Positions 1 to 4,255 of a stretch of DNA of 8,118 nucleotides are shown in pieces (within the stretch, counting starts at the first letter, position 1; each line of letters begins with the position of its first letter). Source of the DNA: Parcubacteria group bacterium GW2011_GWD2_43_10. Its GTDB lineage: Bacteria; Patescibacteriota; Patescibacteriia; Veblenbacterales; UBA10138. The stretch is taken from the NCBI GenBank assembly GCA_000995845.1, contig LCEZ01000019.1, positions 1-8,118 of the forward strand, read 5' to 3'. The notes below the pieces were generated by a model, which did not search any database, was not told the origin of the DNA, and saw only the letters and a list, made by a program, of their open reading frames with translations. The translations under genes and the position numbers were made by a program.

Positions 1-312
1 CGATTCTTAATTAGAGACTCAGAGAGGGTCCTGATGACGGAAGATGTTACCACAACAGGTGCCAGCGTTTTAAAAACAAAGGCTGGCATAATAGCTGGTA
101 ATGCAGGGACAGTTGAGTTCTTCCCATTAATCGCTGCTTTTGTGAATCGTTCCGGAAAGGAAGAGATTGATGGACATAGGATCATTGCTCTTTTAAGGGT
201 AGATAAACCAAAACAATGGAAACCCGAAGAGTGCGAGCTTTGCAGGCTGGGTTCAAAGGTTATTCCAAAATTCAAATCTTACCTAGCTTCACAGTCGTTG
301 CCAGTAAACTAA
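1..312 (+). CDS. pyrE: Orotate phosphoribosyltransferase-like protein, C-terminal part (5' end outside window)
   Basis: The frame is open from the first base, so the gene begins upstream of the window and the ATG at 34 is internal. The 103 visible residues contain VLMTEDVTTTGAS at about residues 10-22, the PRPP-binding motif of type I phosphoribosyltransferases in the form typical of orotate phosphoribosyltransferase. Near the C terminus, WKPEECELC matches the W-x-P-E-x-C-x-x-C segment found in many members of that family. The family makes orotidine 5'-phosphate from orotate and PRPP in pyrimidine synthesis, in the cytoplasm. A rho-independent terminator follows 21 bases after the TAA, so this is the last gene of its transcript. 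The next protein gene (610-1356) looks like a diverged relative. The family call is good; substrate specificity cannot be confirmed without the N-terminal half. Confidence 0.8.
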   Translation, partial: RFLIRDSERVLMTEDVTTTGASVLKTKAGIIAGNAGTVEFFPLIAAFVNRSGKEEIDGHRIIALLRVDKPKQWKPEECELCRLGSKVIPKFKSYLASQSLPVN

Positions 313-333
313 TTAATAATAATTATAATCAAA

Positions 334-360
334 GTCCGTTTAAGGAGAAACGGGCTTTTT
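334..360 (+). terminator. Rho-independent terminator of the pyrE-like gene
   Basis: An 8-bp stem (334-341 with 348-355, one G-U pair) closes a 6-base loop and is followed directly by five T. It lies 21 bases past the stop codon of the pyrE-like gene. Confidence 0.85.
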
Positions 361-391
361 ATTATGGTTTTGGATATGTTTTATCCACAGA

Positions 392-419
392 TTGACACTT
401 AAATTCATCGGATTATCAT
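392..419 (+). promoter_or_regulatory. Sigma-70-type promoter, TTGACA / TATCAT
   Basis: A perfect -35 TTGACA at 392-397 and a -10 TATCAT at 414-419 are separated by 16 bp. Transcription would start near 426. The first downstream features are a 22-codon frame and a strong terminator at 501-530, so the promoter appears to drive a transcript of only about 105 nt, with read-through toward 610 possible. Confidence 0.55.
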
Positions 420-433
420 AAGTGGCAGTGTAT

Positions 434-502
434 ATGTATTGGCGCGATCGTCATCACAATTTTGGCCCAGCCGGGAGAGCGGCTTTCCCTTTCATTAATT
501 AA
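434..502 (+). CDS. Candidate 22-residue microprotein or leader peptide
   Basis: A 22-codon frame starts at ATG 434, about 8 bases after the predicted transcription start. Its TAA overlaps the first base pairs of the terminator stem at 501. The peptide begins MYWRDRHHNF and ends FPFIN, with a Gly/Pro/Ala/Arg centre, so it is basic and aromatic. No Shine-Dalgarno site is visible, so translation would be nearly leaderless. A hairpin (agccg at 469-473 with cggct at 480-484) lies inside the frame. It may be a real small protein, an attenuation leader for the gene at 610, or chance coding within a small RNA. No family was recognised. No alternative antiterminator structure was found, so attenuation is weakly supported. 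Confidence 0.3.
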   Translation: MYWRDRHHNFGPAGRAAFPFIN

Positions 503-530
503 TCCTTCACCTTCGGGTGAAGGATTTTTT
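501..530 (+). terminator. Strong rho-independent terminator with TTCG tetraloop
   Basis: A perfect 11-bp stem (501-511 with 516-526) is capped by TTCG and followed by a T run to 530. It ends the short transcript started at about 426 and stands between that promoter and the gene at 610. Confidence 0.9.
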
Positions 531-531
531 A

Positions 532-554
532 TAAATAGCAAAAAGCGCTATTTA
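532..554. repeat. Perfect 8-bp inverted repeat
   Basis: The arms taaatagc (532-539) and gctattta (547-554) flank a 7-base spacer. It lies directly after the terminator and in the leader of the gene at 610. There is no T run after it, so it is not a terminator. It could be an operator or leader hairpin. Confidence 0.45.
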
Positions 555-600
555 ACAACTAAATAAGAAATTAACTAAACAAACAATCAAAATAATTATT

Positions 601-605
601 GGAGG
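601..605 (+). promoter_or_regulatory. Ribosome binding site GGAGG
   Basis: GGAGG lies four bases before the ATG at 610 and fixes that start. It is the only strong Shine-Dalgarno site seen in the window; the other protein genes lack one. Confidence 0.85.
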
Positions 606-609
606 AAAA

Positions 610-1356
610 ATGAAAAGCAATGTTGAAGTACTAAGACTCATAAAAAGCTGTGGTGACAACTTTGTTCGTTTGCTACAGAAATTAGGTATACTTTATGTCC
701 GCCCTAAAAGGGGGTTAGAGCCAATTGGCCCGGCGGTGGGACGGCAATCAACTTATACCAACCCGGTAAATGGCGAGGAGCCATTGCATTATGTTAGTGA
801 AAACTATTACAACGGTAAGGTGCTGCTGCTGTATCCTCTGGTTATTAAACATCTGGCGCAAGCGATTTTAACGCAGATGAATAAGGAATATGCCATTAAA
901 GAGGCAGAATTTCAGGGCTTGGGGCCAGGTGGTGAGATGTTAGCTCATATTTTGCAATTGCAAATGGATAAATTACTTAGTAATAATAGTTCCATTAATT
1001 CTGATAATGGCCGAGATAAAGTAGTCTTAGTGCAAGATATTTTAGAGCCAATACCATTAGGTAAAGCCATTGAGGCAAACAGAAACAAGGGTAAACTAGC
1101 TTCTCTTATTTGTACTATCGTTAATCCTGATACGTGTTTCACTGATTTTATACACGCTCCGCAAGGCCCAATAATGCTCATTACTCTAATTAAAGAGGTA
1201 CTCGTCAGGTACAGGCAGGACCATCTTTTAGTAAAGGCAGACGTGGAGAGCGGAAATATTATCTGGGATCCCAAAAATGAGTGGGATAAGCTTGCCAAGG
1301 TTATGGAAGAAGCTGATGTAGAATCAGAAAGAGAAAGGCAAAGGCTAGTCGTATAG
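610..1356 (+). CDS. Diverged phosphoribosyltransferase-like protein, PRPP motif lost
   Basis: This 248-residue soluble protein has the outline of an orotate-phosphoribosyltransferase-type fold. Residues 60-84 resemble the S-x-x-Y-x-N segment and following helix of that family. GLGPGGEMLAHIL (103-115) resembles the V-G-x-G-x-G-G-x-x-L-A segment. The strand VVLVQD (138-143) sits where the PRPP motif should begin. In a working enzyme the strand is followed by D-x-x-T-T-G-x-S; here it reads QDILEPIPLGKAI, with the acidic pair and the TTG turn lost. The tail is charged. It lies one terminator-bounded unit after the intact pyrE-like gene and has its own GGAGG site and terminator. I infer a non-catalytic or repurposed paralogue, perhaps regulatory. 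The family assignment is by eye; an unrelated hypothetical protein remains possible. Confidence 0.55.
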   Translation: MKSNVEVLRLIKSCGDNFVRLLQKLGILYVRPKRGLEPIGPAVGRQSTYTNPVNGEEPLHYVSENYYNGKVLLLYPLVIKHLAQAILTQMNKEYAIKEAEFQGLGPGGEMLAHILQLQMDKLLSNNSSINSDNGRDKVVLVQDILEPIPLGKAIEANRNKGKLASLICTIVNPDTCFTDFIHAPQGPIMLITLIKEVLVRYRQDHLLVKADVESGNIIWDPKNEWDKLAKVMEEADVESERERQRLVV

Positions 1357-1378
1357 CCACAAAAAATATTTGTTATTC

Positions 1379-1409
1379 AACCCCGTTCCAAAAGGAACGG
1401 GGTTTTCTT
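1379..1409 (+). terminator. Rho-independent terminator
   Basis: A perfect 11-bp stem (1379-1389 with 1394-1404) with an AAAA loop is followed by a T-rich run interrupted by one C. It ends the transcript of the gene at 610-1356. Confidence 0.9.
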
Positions 1410-1436
1410 GTCAAAATCTTATTTAAGTGTTATTTT
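1408..1436 (+). promoter_or_regulatory. Promoter for the tRNA-Leu region, TTGTCA / TATTTT
   Basis: TTGTCA (1408-1413) and TATTTT (1431-1436) are 17 bp apart. The -35 begins in the tail of the preceding terminator. The start near 1443 would transcribe the tRNA-Leu fragments, tRNA-Leu(UAA) and possibly the gene at 1862. No terminator was seen before that gene. Confidence 0.5.
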
Positions 1437-1454
1437 TTGGCTACTTGATAATTT

Positions 1455-1530
1455 GCCCGGGTGGCGGAACCCCGCAGTAGAACCTTCGGTTCACTACGGG
1501 GCAAGCTGGCATATTTACCCCGCATAGTTG
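1455..1530 (+). pseudogene. tRNA-Leu 5' fragment split by a palindromic element
   Basis: Bases 1455-1469 (gcccgggtggcggaa) match the first 15 positions of a bacterial tRNA-Leu: acceptor strand, then the start of the D arm. The palindrome at 1470-1503 interrupts it, and gctggcata just after resembles the D-loop continuation (actggtata in the intact neighbour). No anticodon arm or matching acceptor 3' strand (CCCGGGC) follows, so this is a remnant. The 5' match is clear; assigning 1504-1530 to the same tRNA is tentative. Confidence 0.5.
1470..1503. repeat. Palindromic element, copy 1
   Basis: The left arm ccccgcagta (1470-1479) and right arm actacggggca (1493-1503) pair with one mismatch and one bulged base. 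The inner part is a second hairpin, gaac-cttcg-gttc. Both outer arms recur base for base at 1642-1677, but the inner hairpin there is a different sequence. Confidence 0.75.
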
Positions 1531-1532
1531 GT

Positions 1533-1619
1533 GCCGGAGTGGCGGAACTGGTATACGCACAGGACTTAAAATCCTGGGCCCGCAAGGGATTGAGAGTTCG
1601 AGTCTCTCCTCCGGCACCA
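1533..1619 (+). tRNA. tRNA-Leu(UAA)
   Basis: A complete class II tRNA. The acceptor GCCGGAG (1533-1539) pairs with CTCCGGC (1609-1615). A73 and an encoded CCA (1617-1619) follow. The anticodon stem CAGGA/TCCTG closes the loop CTTAAAA, with anticodon TAA at 1567-1569, reading UUA. The long variable arm (cccgcaaggg) and T arm gagag-TTCGAGT-ctctc are normal. It is the only intact member of the leucine cluster at 1455-1846; fragments on both sides share its anticodon-to-variable-arm sequence. Proteins predicted across this stretch in either direction are artefacts of the tRNA. Confidence 0.95.
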
Positions 1620-1626
1620 CTTGTGC

Positions 1627-1732
1627 GGGGCGCACAGGACTCCCCGCAGTATCCGCCATGGGCGGAACTACGGGGCAGGTAAAATCCTGGGCCCGCAAGG
1701 GATTGAGGGTTCGATTCCCTCCTCGCCCACCA
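1627..1732 (+). pseudogene. tRNA-Leu(UAA) copy with D arm deleted and anticodon loop interrupted
   Basis: The 3' half (1680-1732) nearly matches the intact tRNA-Leu(UAA) from the anticodon through the variable arm, with T arm gaggg-TTCGATT-ccctc, acceptor strand CTCGCCC and CCA at 1730-1732. The 5' part reads ggggcgcacaggact (1627-1641). This is GGGCG of the acceptor joined directly to the 5' anticodon strand, as if the D arm was lost between two CG dinucleotides. After loop bases C32 and U33 the palindromic element is inserted, and the loop resumes at 1680 with TAAAA, that is U34 to A38. The molecule cannot fold as a normal tRNA as it stands. Confidence 0.7.
1642..1677. repeat. Palindromic element, copy 2, in a tRNA anticodon loop
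   Basis: The outer arms ccccgcagta (1642-1651) and actacggggca (1667-1677) are identical to copy 1. The inner hairpin is tccgcc-atg-ggcgga (1652-1666), perfectly paired but different in sequence from copy 1. Two extra G (1678-1679) precede the resumption of the tRNA. No target-site duplication was recognised. Confidence 0.75.
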
Positions 1733-1747
1733 AAGTTATTTGTGAGA

Positions 1748-1769
1748 GCGAACCAACTGCTTGGTTCGC
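1748..1769. repeat. Perfect 8-bp palindrome
   Basis: gcgaacca (1748-1755) and tggttcgc (1762-1769) flank a 6-base loop. It lies between the two copies of the 20-bp direct repeat. There is no T run, so it is not a terminator. It is similar in size to the other palindromes next to tRNA genes here but shares no sequence with them. Confidence 0.6.
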
Positions 1770-1810
1770 GTGAGGAATCGAAGGGTGAGGCGATGCCTGC
1801 GGCCGACGAA

Positions 1811-1846
1811 CCCAGGCCCGTTAGGGGATTCCCTCCTCGCCCACCA
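1811..1846 (+). pseudogene. tRNA-Leu 3' fragment with T-arm deletion
   Basis: Bases 1811-1826 resemble the anticodon-stem and variable-arm region of the neighbouring leucine tRNAs. They run directly into gattccc and the acceptor strand CTCGCCC with CCA at 1844-1846. Compared with the copy ending at 1732, the segment between two GATT motifs is missing, which removes the 5' strand of the T stem. Just upstream, atgcctgcgg (1794-1803) is the reverse complement of part of the insertion in the tRNA-Glu-like gene (ccgcaggcat). This is a remnant and cannot be functional alone. Confidence 0.55.
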
Positions 1847-1861
1847 TAACCTATTTAAACT

Positions 1862-2359
1862 ATGGACAAACTTGAGAAAATTCAATTAACGCCAGAAGAA
1901 ATTGGCAGCTATCAATTAAAGGATAAAAATAAGATAATCCGCAACCCTGATGTGCGTGCAGGAGATTTTATTAAGAATGAAAGTGAATTCATAGATGATC
2001 CGGTACGACAAGAAGCCTGGAACGAGGTTAAAGCTAAGTGGGGTGATGATATCGATTTTTACGATATTATTGACGGATCTGGATTAGAAGCTGTTTTTTA
2101 TAACCCTGATAAATTTATTGAAGGATTAAATAATAGAGAAGTTATATTGTCGGCTGAAAAACGAATAGAAATTAATAAAGTTATTGATGAACTGGAAGTT
2201 AGAAAAAATAAATTGATTGAAATTAGATTGGATTATGAAGATGTTAAAGATGTTGCTTATGATGCTAAATTCAAGCACGCAATAGAATCTGCTATTCTAG
2301 ATGTAGAAAAATACATTAGTAATGGTAAAAAATTTTTAGCTGAAGCAGTTAGTGCTTAA
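1862..2359 (+). CDS. Acidic protein of unknown function, 165 residues
   Basis: I do not recognise this protein. It is soluble, with no signal peptide or membrane segment, and rich in Asp, Glu, Lys and Ile. The central part (about 40-85) contains many acidic and aromatic residues (DDIDFYDIIDG). Residues about 90-130 are charged, helical and probably coiled coil. The ATG lies 15 bases after the CCA end of the last tRNA-Leu fragment, and no Shine-Dalgarno site is visible. It probably uses RNA made from the tRNA promoter at 1408 or from an unseen promoter. Its last 11 bases overlap the end of the convergent gene on the opposite strand. Codon use is typical of a real AT-rich gene, with an uninterrupted frame. 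Confidence 0.75.
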   Translation: MDKLEKIQLTPEEIGSYQLKDKNKIIRNPDVRAGDFIKNESEFIDDPVRQEAWNEVKAKWGDDIDFYDIIDGSGLEAVFYNPDKFIEGLNNREVILSAEKRIEINKVIDELEVRKNKLIEIRLDYEDVKDVAYDAKFKHAIESAILDVEKYISNGKKFLAEAVSA

Positions 2360-3572
2360 TTTTCTGGCGTAAAAATTCAATAGCTTTTTGATAAAATTTG
2401 GCAAGTTTACCTTTTTCCCAAAGCCAACCAATTAGCAATATAAGACCTAAGAATATAAGAACGATATACCCGCGCCAGTCCGTTGGTTCTTTTTTTGATA
2501 AGTCTATAGTTTCAGCGACTGCTTCAACTGATGTAGGTTGATTTAAGATTATGTCTTGAGGCACACGTGGCCAAAGCCTTAATTCACCGTCACTTAAGGT
2601 AATGAGCCCGGTTATTTCTATGTGGTTATCAGCTGATAATTTTGGCCAGCTAAGTTCGCGATTTTTTAGGGTAACATGAAGTGTTTTGTCATCAGATTCA
2701 ATTGTGAACCAATTACTGCCTTTATTAGCAACTAGGCCAGAAGTTTTTATTAGCCTACCTTCATATAGTTCATCAATATCGGCCAGATTAAGTACCAGCG
2801 GTTCAGGCGGTGTCTCGTTTTTCAAAACATTTATATCATCAGGCGAGCGCACATTGAGCCTAGTGCCGTAAGTTTTAGTGTGAGAAGCACTGCCTTTCAC
2901 TTTTATAACATCACCCCAGGCTAGCGCTGGCCAACTGCCGACAGTTAGATTCAATTGCAAGCCATCTACAAAAGCAAAGTGTTCGCCAACTTCTGCTGGT
3001 AAGGCGACAACTACGCCACTAACTGTCGCCTTGGCCCCGCTTTTTAATTGATAAATATCCTTAACTTCAAAATAAGGGTAAGGATTTGTAATAGCGCTTT
3101 GAGCTTGGCTAACAGATTTTGTTTCAATAGCTTCAACAACATTTTCTTGGCCAGGCGTAGGTTTTTTTGTCCACATCCAAGAATTATTTATTAAAGCGTA
3201 GCTTTGTCCTGCCGGGGCCTGGGCATAAGTTAATTGGGTAACCACAGTATTCGTCTGGTCAATTAAACTGATATCAGCCCCAGTGTTAGTTAAAGTGAAG
3301 CCCGTTTCCGATTTGGTTAGTACTAAATATTGATGTGGCAAGACACTGTGTGGTGGCAGTTTAGTTGTTCTGGTTTTTACTGTTATAGCCCAGTCATCAG
3401 TAGATATTTCTTTGTCACTATTATTAAAAAGCTCTATCCATTCGGCACTGTCATCGCCAACAGGATCGGGTAAAATTTCCGTTAATTGCAAGGAGGCATG
3501 GGCTGTTATCGGCAAAGCCCAGCAAACGATAAGCAGGCTCAATTTATAAATATTACCTATATTTAACGGCAT
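2349..3572 (-). CDS. Exported lamin-tail-domain protein with OB-like domains and C-terminal membrane anchor
   Basis: The 407 residues begin with a signal peptide (hydrophobic core about 10-22, likely cleavage after AHA at 24-26). A lamin tail domain follows (about 27-144), shown by LTEILPDPVGDDSAEWIELFN and the closing W-x-x-x-x-x-PTPGQEN. Two beta-rich segments (about 167-250 and 263-345) start with patterns such as ATVSGVV and IKTSGLV, which look like OB folds. A single membrane helix at about 368-386 and a lysine-rich tail place the main part outside the cell. Lamin-tail and OB-like domains occur together in bacterial surface nucleases and DNA-uptake proteins, but no nuclease domain is present here. 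A role in binding DNA or the cell surface is inference. There is no Shine-Dalgarno site. The gene is single on this strand and converges with the gene at 1862. Confidence 0.8.
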   Translation of the reverse strand: MPLNIGNIYKLSLLIVCWALPITAHASLQLTEILPDPVGDDSAEWIELFNNSDKEISTDDWAITVKTRTTKLPPHSVLPHQYLVLTKSETGFTLTNTGADISLIDQTNTVVTQLTYAQAPAGQSYALINNSWMWTKKPTPGQENVVEAIETKSVSQAQSAITNPYPYFEVKDIYQLKSGAKATVSGVVVALPAEVGEHFAFVDGLQLNLTVGSWPALAWGDVIKVKGSASHTKTYGTRLNVRSPDDINVLKNETPPEPLVLNLADIDELYEGRLIKTSGLVANKGSNWFTIESDDKTLHVTLKNRELSWPKLSADNHIEITGLITLSDGELRLWPRVPQDIILNQPTSVEAVAETIDLSKKEPTDWRGYIVLIFLGLILLIGWLWEKGKLAKFYQKAIEFLRQKIKH

Positions 3573-3593
3573 AATGTTTTGAATTGATAATTG

Positions 3594-3623
3594 ACTTTAA
3601 AATACATAATACCCTTTTGTCAA
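3594..3623 (-). promoter_or_regulatory. Promoter of the lamin-tail gene, TTGACA / TAAAGT
   Basis: On the minus strand TTGACA (3623-3618) is followed after 18 bp by TAAAGT (3599-3594). This gives a leader of roughly 15 bases before the start at 3572. The -35 overlaps the -35 of a plus-strand promoter. Confidence 0.4.
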
Positions 3624-3645
3624 ATATGCTAAGCTTGACTATGTG
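3617..3645 (+). promoter_or_regulatory. Divergent promoter toward tRNA-Leu(UAG), TTGTCA / TATGTG
   Basis: TTGTCA (3617-3622) and TATGTG (3640-3645) are 17 bp apart. The -35 is the same near-palindromic TTGTCAA used on the other strand for the lamin-tail gene. It would transcribe the double hairpin, tRNA-Leu(UAG) and the riboflavin kinase operon, since no terminator is seen between them. Confidence 0.4.
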
Positions 3646-3670
3646 GTAAAATTTGGTTACGACATAGCGG

Positions 3671-3728
3671 GGGCGAGTGAGCTAAAGACGAGCAAGCGTA
3701 GTCTTTAGCGGGCAACCAGAAGTTGCCC
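3671..3728. repeat. tRNA-Leu-like 5' end followed by two adjacent perfect hairpins
   Basis: GGGCGAGTG (3671-3679) equals the first nine bases of the tRNA-Leu(UAG) that starts at 3766. It is followed by a 9-bp hairpin (gctaaagac 3681-3689 with gtctttagc 3701-3709, 11-base loop) and directly by a 7-bp hairpin (gggcaac 3710-3716 with gttgccc 3722-3728). No T run follows, so neither is a terminator. The arrangement recalls the palindromes breaking tRNA-Leu copies at 1455-1732, but the hairpin sequences differ. Confidence 0.55.
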
Positions 3729-3765
3729 AGGGCGACACAAGCCACCACTTTTCTTAAAAATATAT

Positions 3766-3850
3766 GGGCGAGTGGCGCAATTGGTAGACGCGCATGGCTT
3801 AGGACCATGTTCCGCAAGGATTGAGGGTTCGAGTCCCTCCTCGCCCACCA
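3766..3850 (+). tRNA. tRNA-Leu(UAG)
   Basis: A complete class II tRNA. The acceptor GGGCGAG (3766-3772) pairs with CTCGCCC (3840-3846), then A73 and an encoded CCA (3848-3850). The anticodon stem CATGG/CCATG closes loop CTTAGGA with anticodon TAG at 3800-3802, reading CUA. The T arm gaggg-TTCGAGT-ccctc is perfect. The riboflavin kinase start codon lies only ten bases after the CCA, so the two are probably on one transcript separated by tRNA processing. Confidence 0.95.
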
Positions 3851-3860
3851 GATTATTTAA

Positions 3861-4241
3861 ATGGATATATTATTTAAAATTACCGGAGAGGTGTTCCCTG
3901 CCAGCCAGCGAGGGCGCACTTTAGGTTTTCCGACGGCTAATTTGAATATACCCGCGACTGAGTTGGCTGAAGGCATTTATCTAGCTTTTACTTATAAAGA
4001 CGAGCAAAAATACCGCTCGCTTTTATTTATTGGTTCGGCTTTAACTTTTAATGAGACTAATCGCAAGGTGGAGGTGTTTGTTTTGGATAAAATTGACGAT
4101 TGGTATGGCCAGGAGATTACAGTGGAGGCTTTAAAAAAAATCAGGGATAATAAAAAGTTTTCCTCGGCTGATGAGCTGGTGGCACAAATGAAATTTGATG
4201 TTACCGCGGCTAAACAATTTTTTGATAGTTTAAGTGAGTAG
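3861..4241 (+). CDS. Stand-alone riboflavin kinase
   Basis: The 126 residues form the flavokinase domain, which makes FMN from riboflavin and ATP. GRTLGFPTANL (18-28) is the family signature, whose Thr and Asn help bind Mg-ATP. KVEVFVLD (69-76) carries the glutamate (71) corresponding to the catalytic base, and WYGQEITV (81-88) and KKIRDNKKFSSADEL (92-106) complete the fold. Most bacterial RibF proteins are about 300 residues and carry an N-terminal FMN adenylyltransferase domain; it is absent here and nothing upstream encodes it. FAD would have to be made by another protein or acquired. The gene opens a probable operon with two EamA transporters and starts ten bases after tRNA-Leu(UAG), with no Shine-Dalgarno site. 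The loop from residue 10 to 17 diverges from the usual G-x-V-x-x-G pattern. Confidence 0.85.
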   Translation: MDILFKITGEVFPASQRGRTLGFPTANLNIPATELAEGIYLAFTYKDEQKYRSLLFIGSALTFNETNRKVEVFVLDKIDDWYGQEITVEALKKIRDNKKFSSADELVAQMKFDVTAAKQFFDSLSE

Positions 4242-4255
4242 AGTAAGATTAGAAT

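Larger units (their letters stand above)
1713..1846. repeat. 20-bp direct repeat of a tRNA-Leu 3' end (1713-1732 and 1827-1846)
   Basis: Twenty bases from the T-loop to the CCA end of the leucine pseudogene (1713-1732) recur without mismatch at 1827-1846, leaving 94 bases between. Seventeen of them also occur at the end of tRNA-Leu(UAG), 3834-3850. Duplicated tRNA 3' ends are what integrases of tRNA-targeting elements leave. Here the interval is far too short for an element with genes, so tandem tRNA duplication and decay is equally possible. Confidence 0.7.

Noticed and set aside
392..530. Riboswitch, T-box or SRP RNA upstream of the gene at 610
   Set aside because: No T-box core, no known riboswitch consensus and no SRP tetraloop region were found; only the hairpins described.
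945..1298. Minus-strand frame inside the gene at 610-1356
   Set aside because: Shadow of the real gene, which has a strong ribosome site and a terminator on the plus strand.
1642..1679. Group I or archaeal-type tRNA intron in the tRNA-Leu copy
   Set aside because: At 38 bases it is far too short for a group I intron, there is no bulge-helix-bulge motif, and the host tRNA copy also lacks its D arm.
1470..1769. CRISPR array
   Set aside because: The repeats are few, unevenly spaced and palindromic with variable cores, and no cas gene is in the window.
1441..1849. Open frames on both strands across the tRNA-Leu cluster
   Set aside because: They translate tRNA and palindrome sequence (for example the AELVYAQDLKSWARKG stretch is tRNA-Leu read as protein) and show no protein features.
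2349..2359. Eleven-base tail-to-tail gene overlap as a regulatory feature
   Set aside because: Short convergent overlaps are common in compact genomes; nothing suggests regulation.
2686..2871. Plus-strand frame inside the lamin-tail gene
   Set aside because: Low-complexity Ser-rich shadow with no start signals; the minus-strand product has a signal peptide and recognisable domain.
3629..3817. Minus-strand frame over the hairpins and tRNA-Leu(UAG)
   Set aside because: It runs through an intact tRNA on the other strand and has no protein character.
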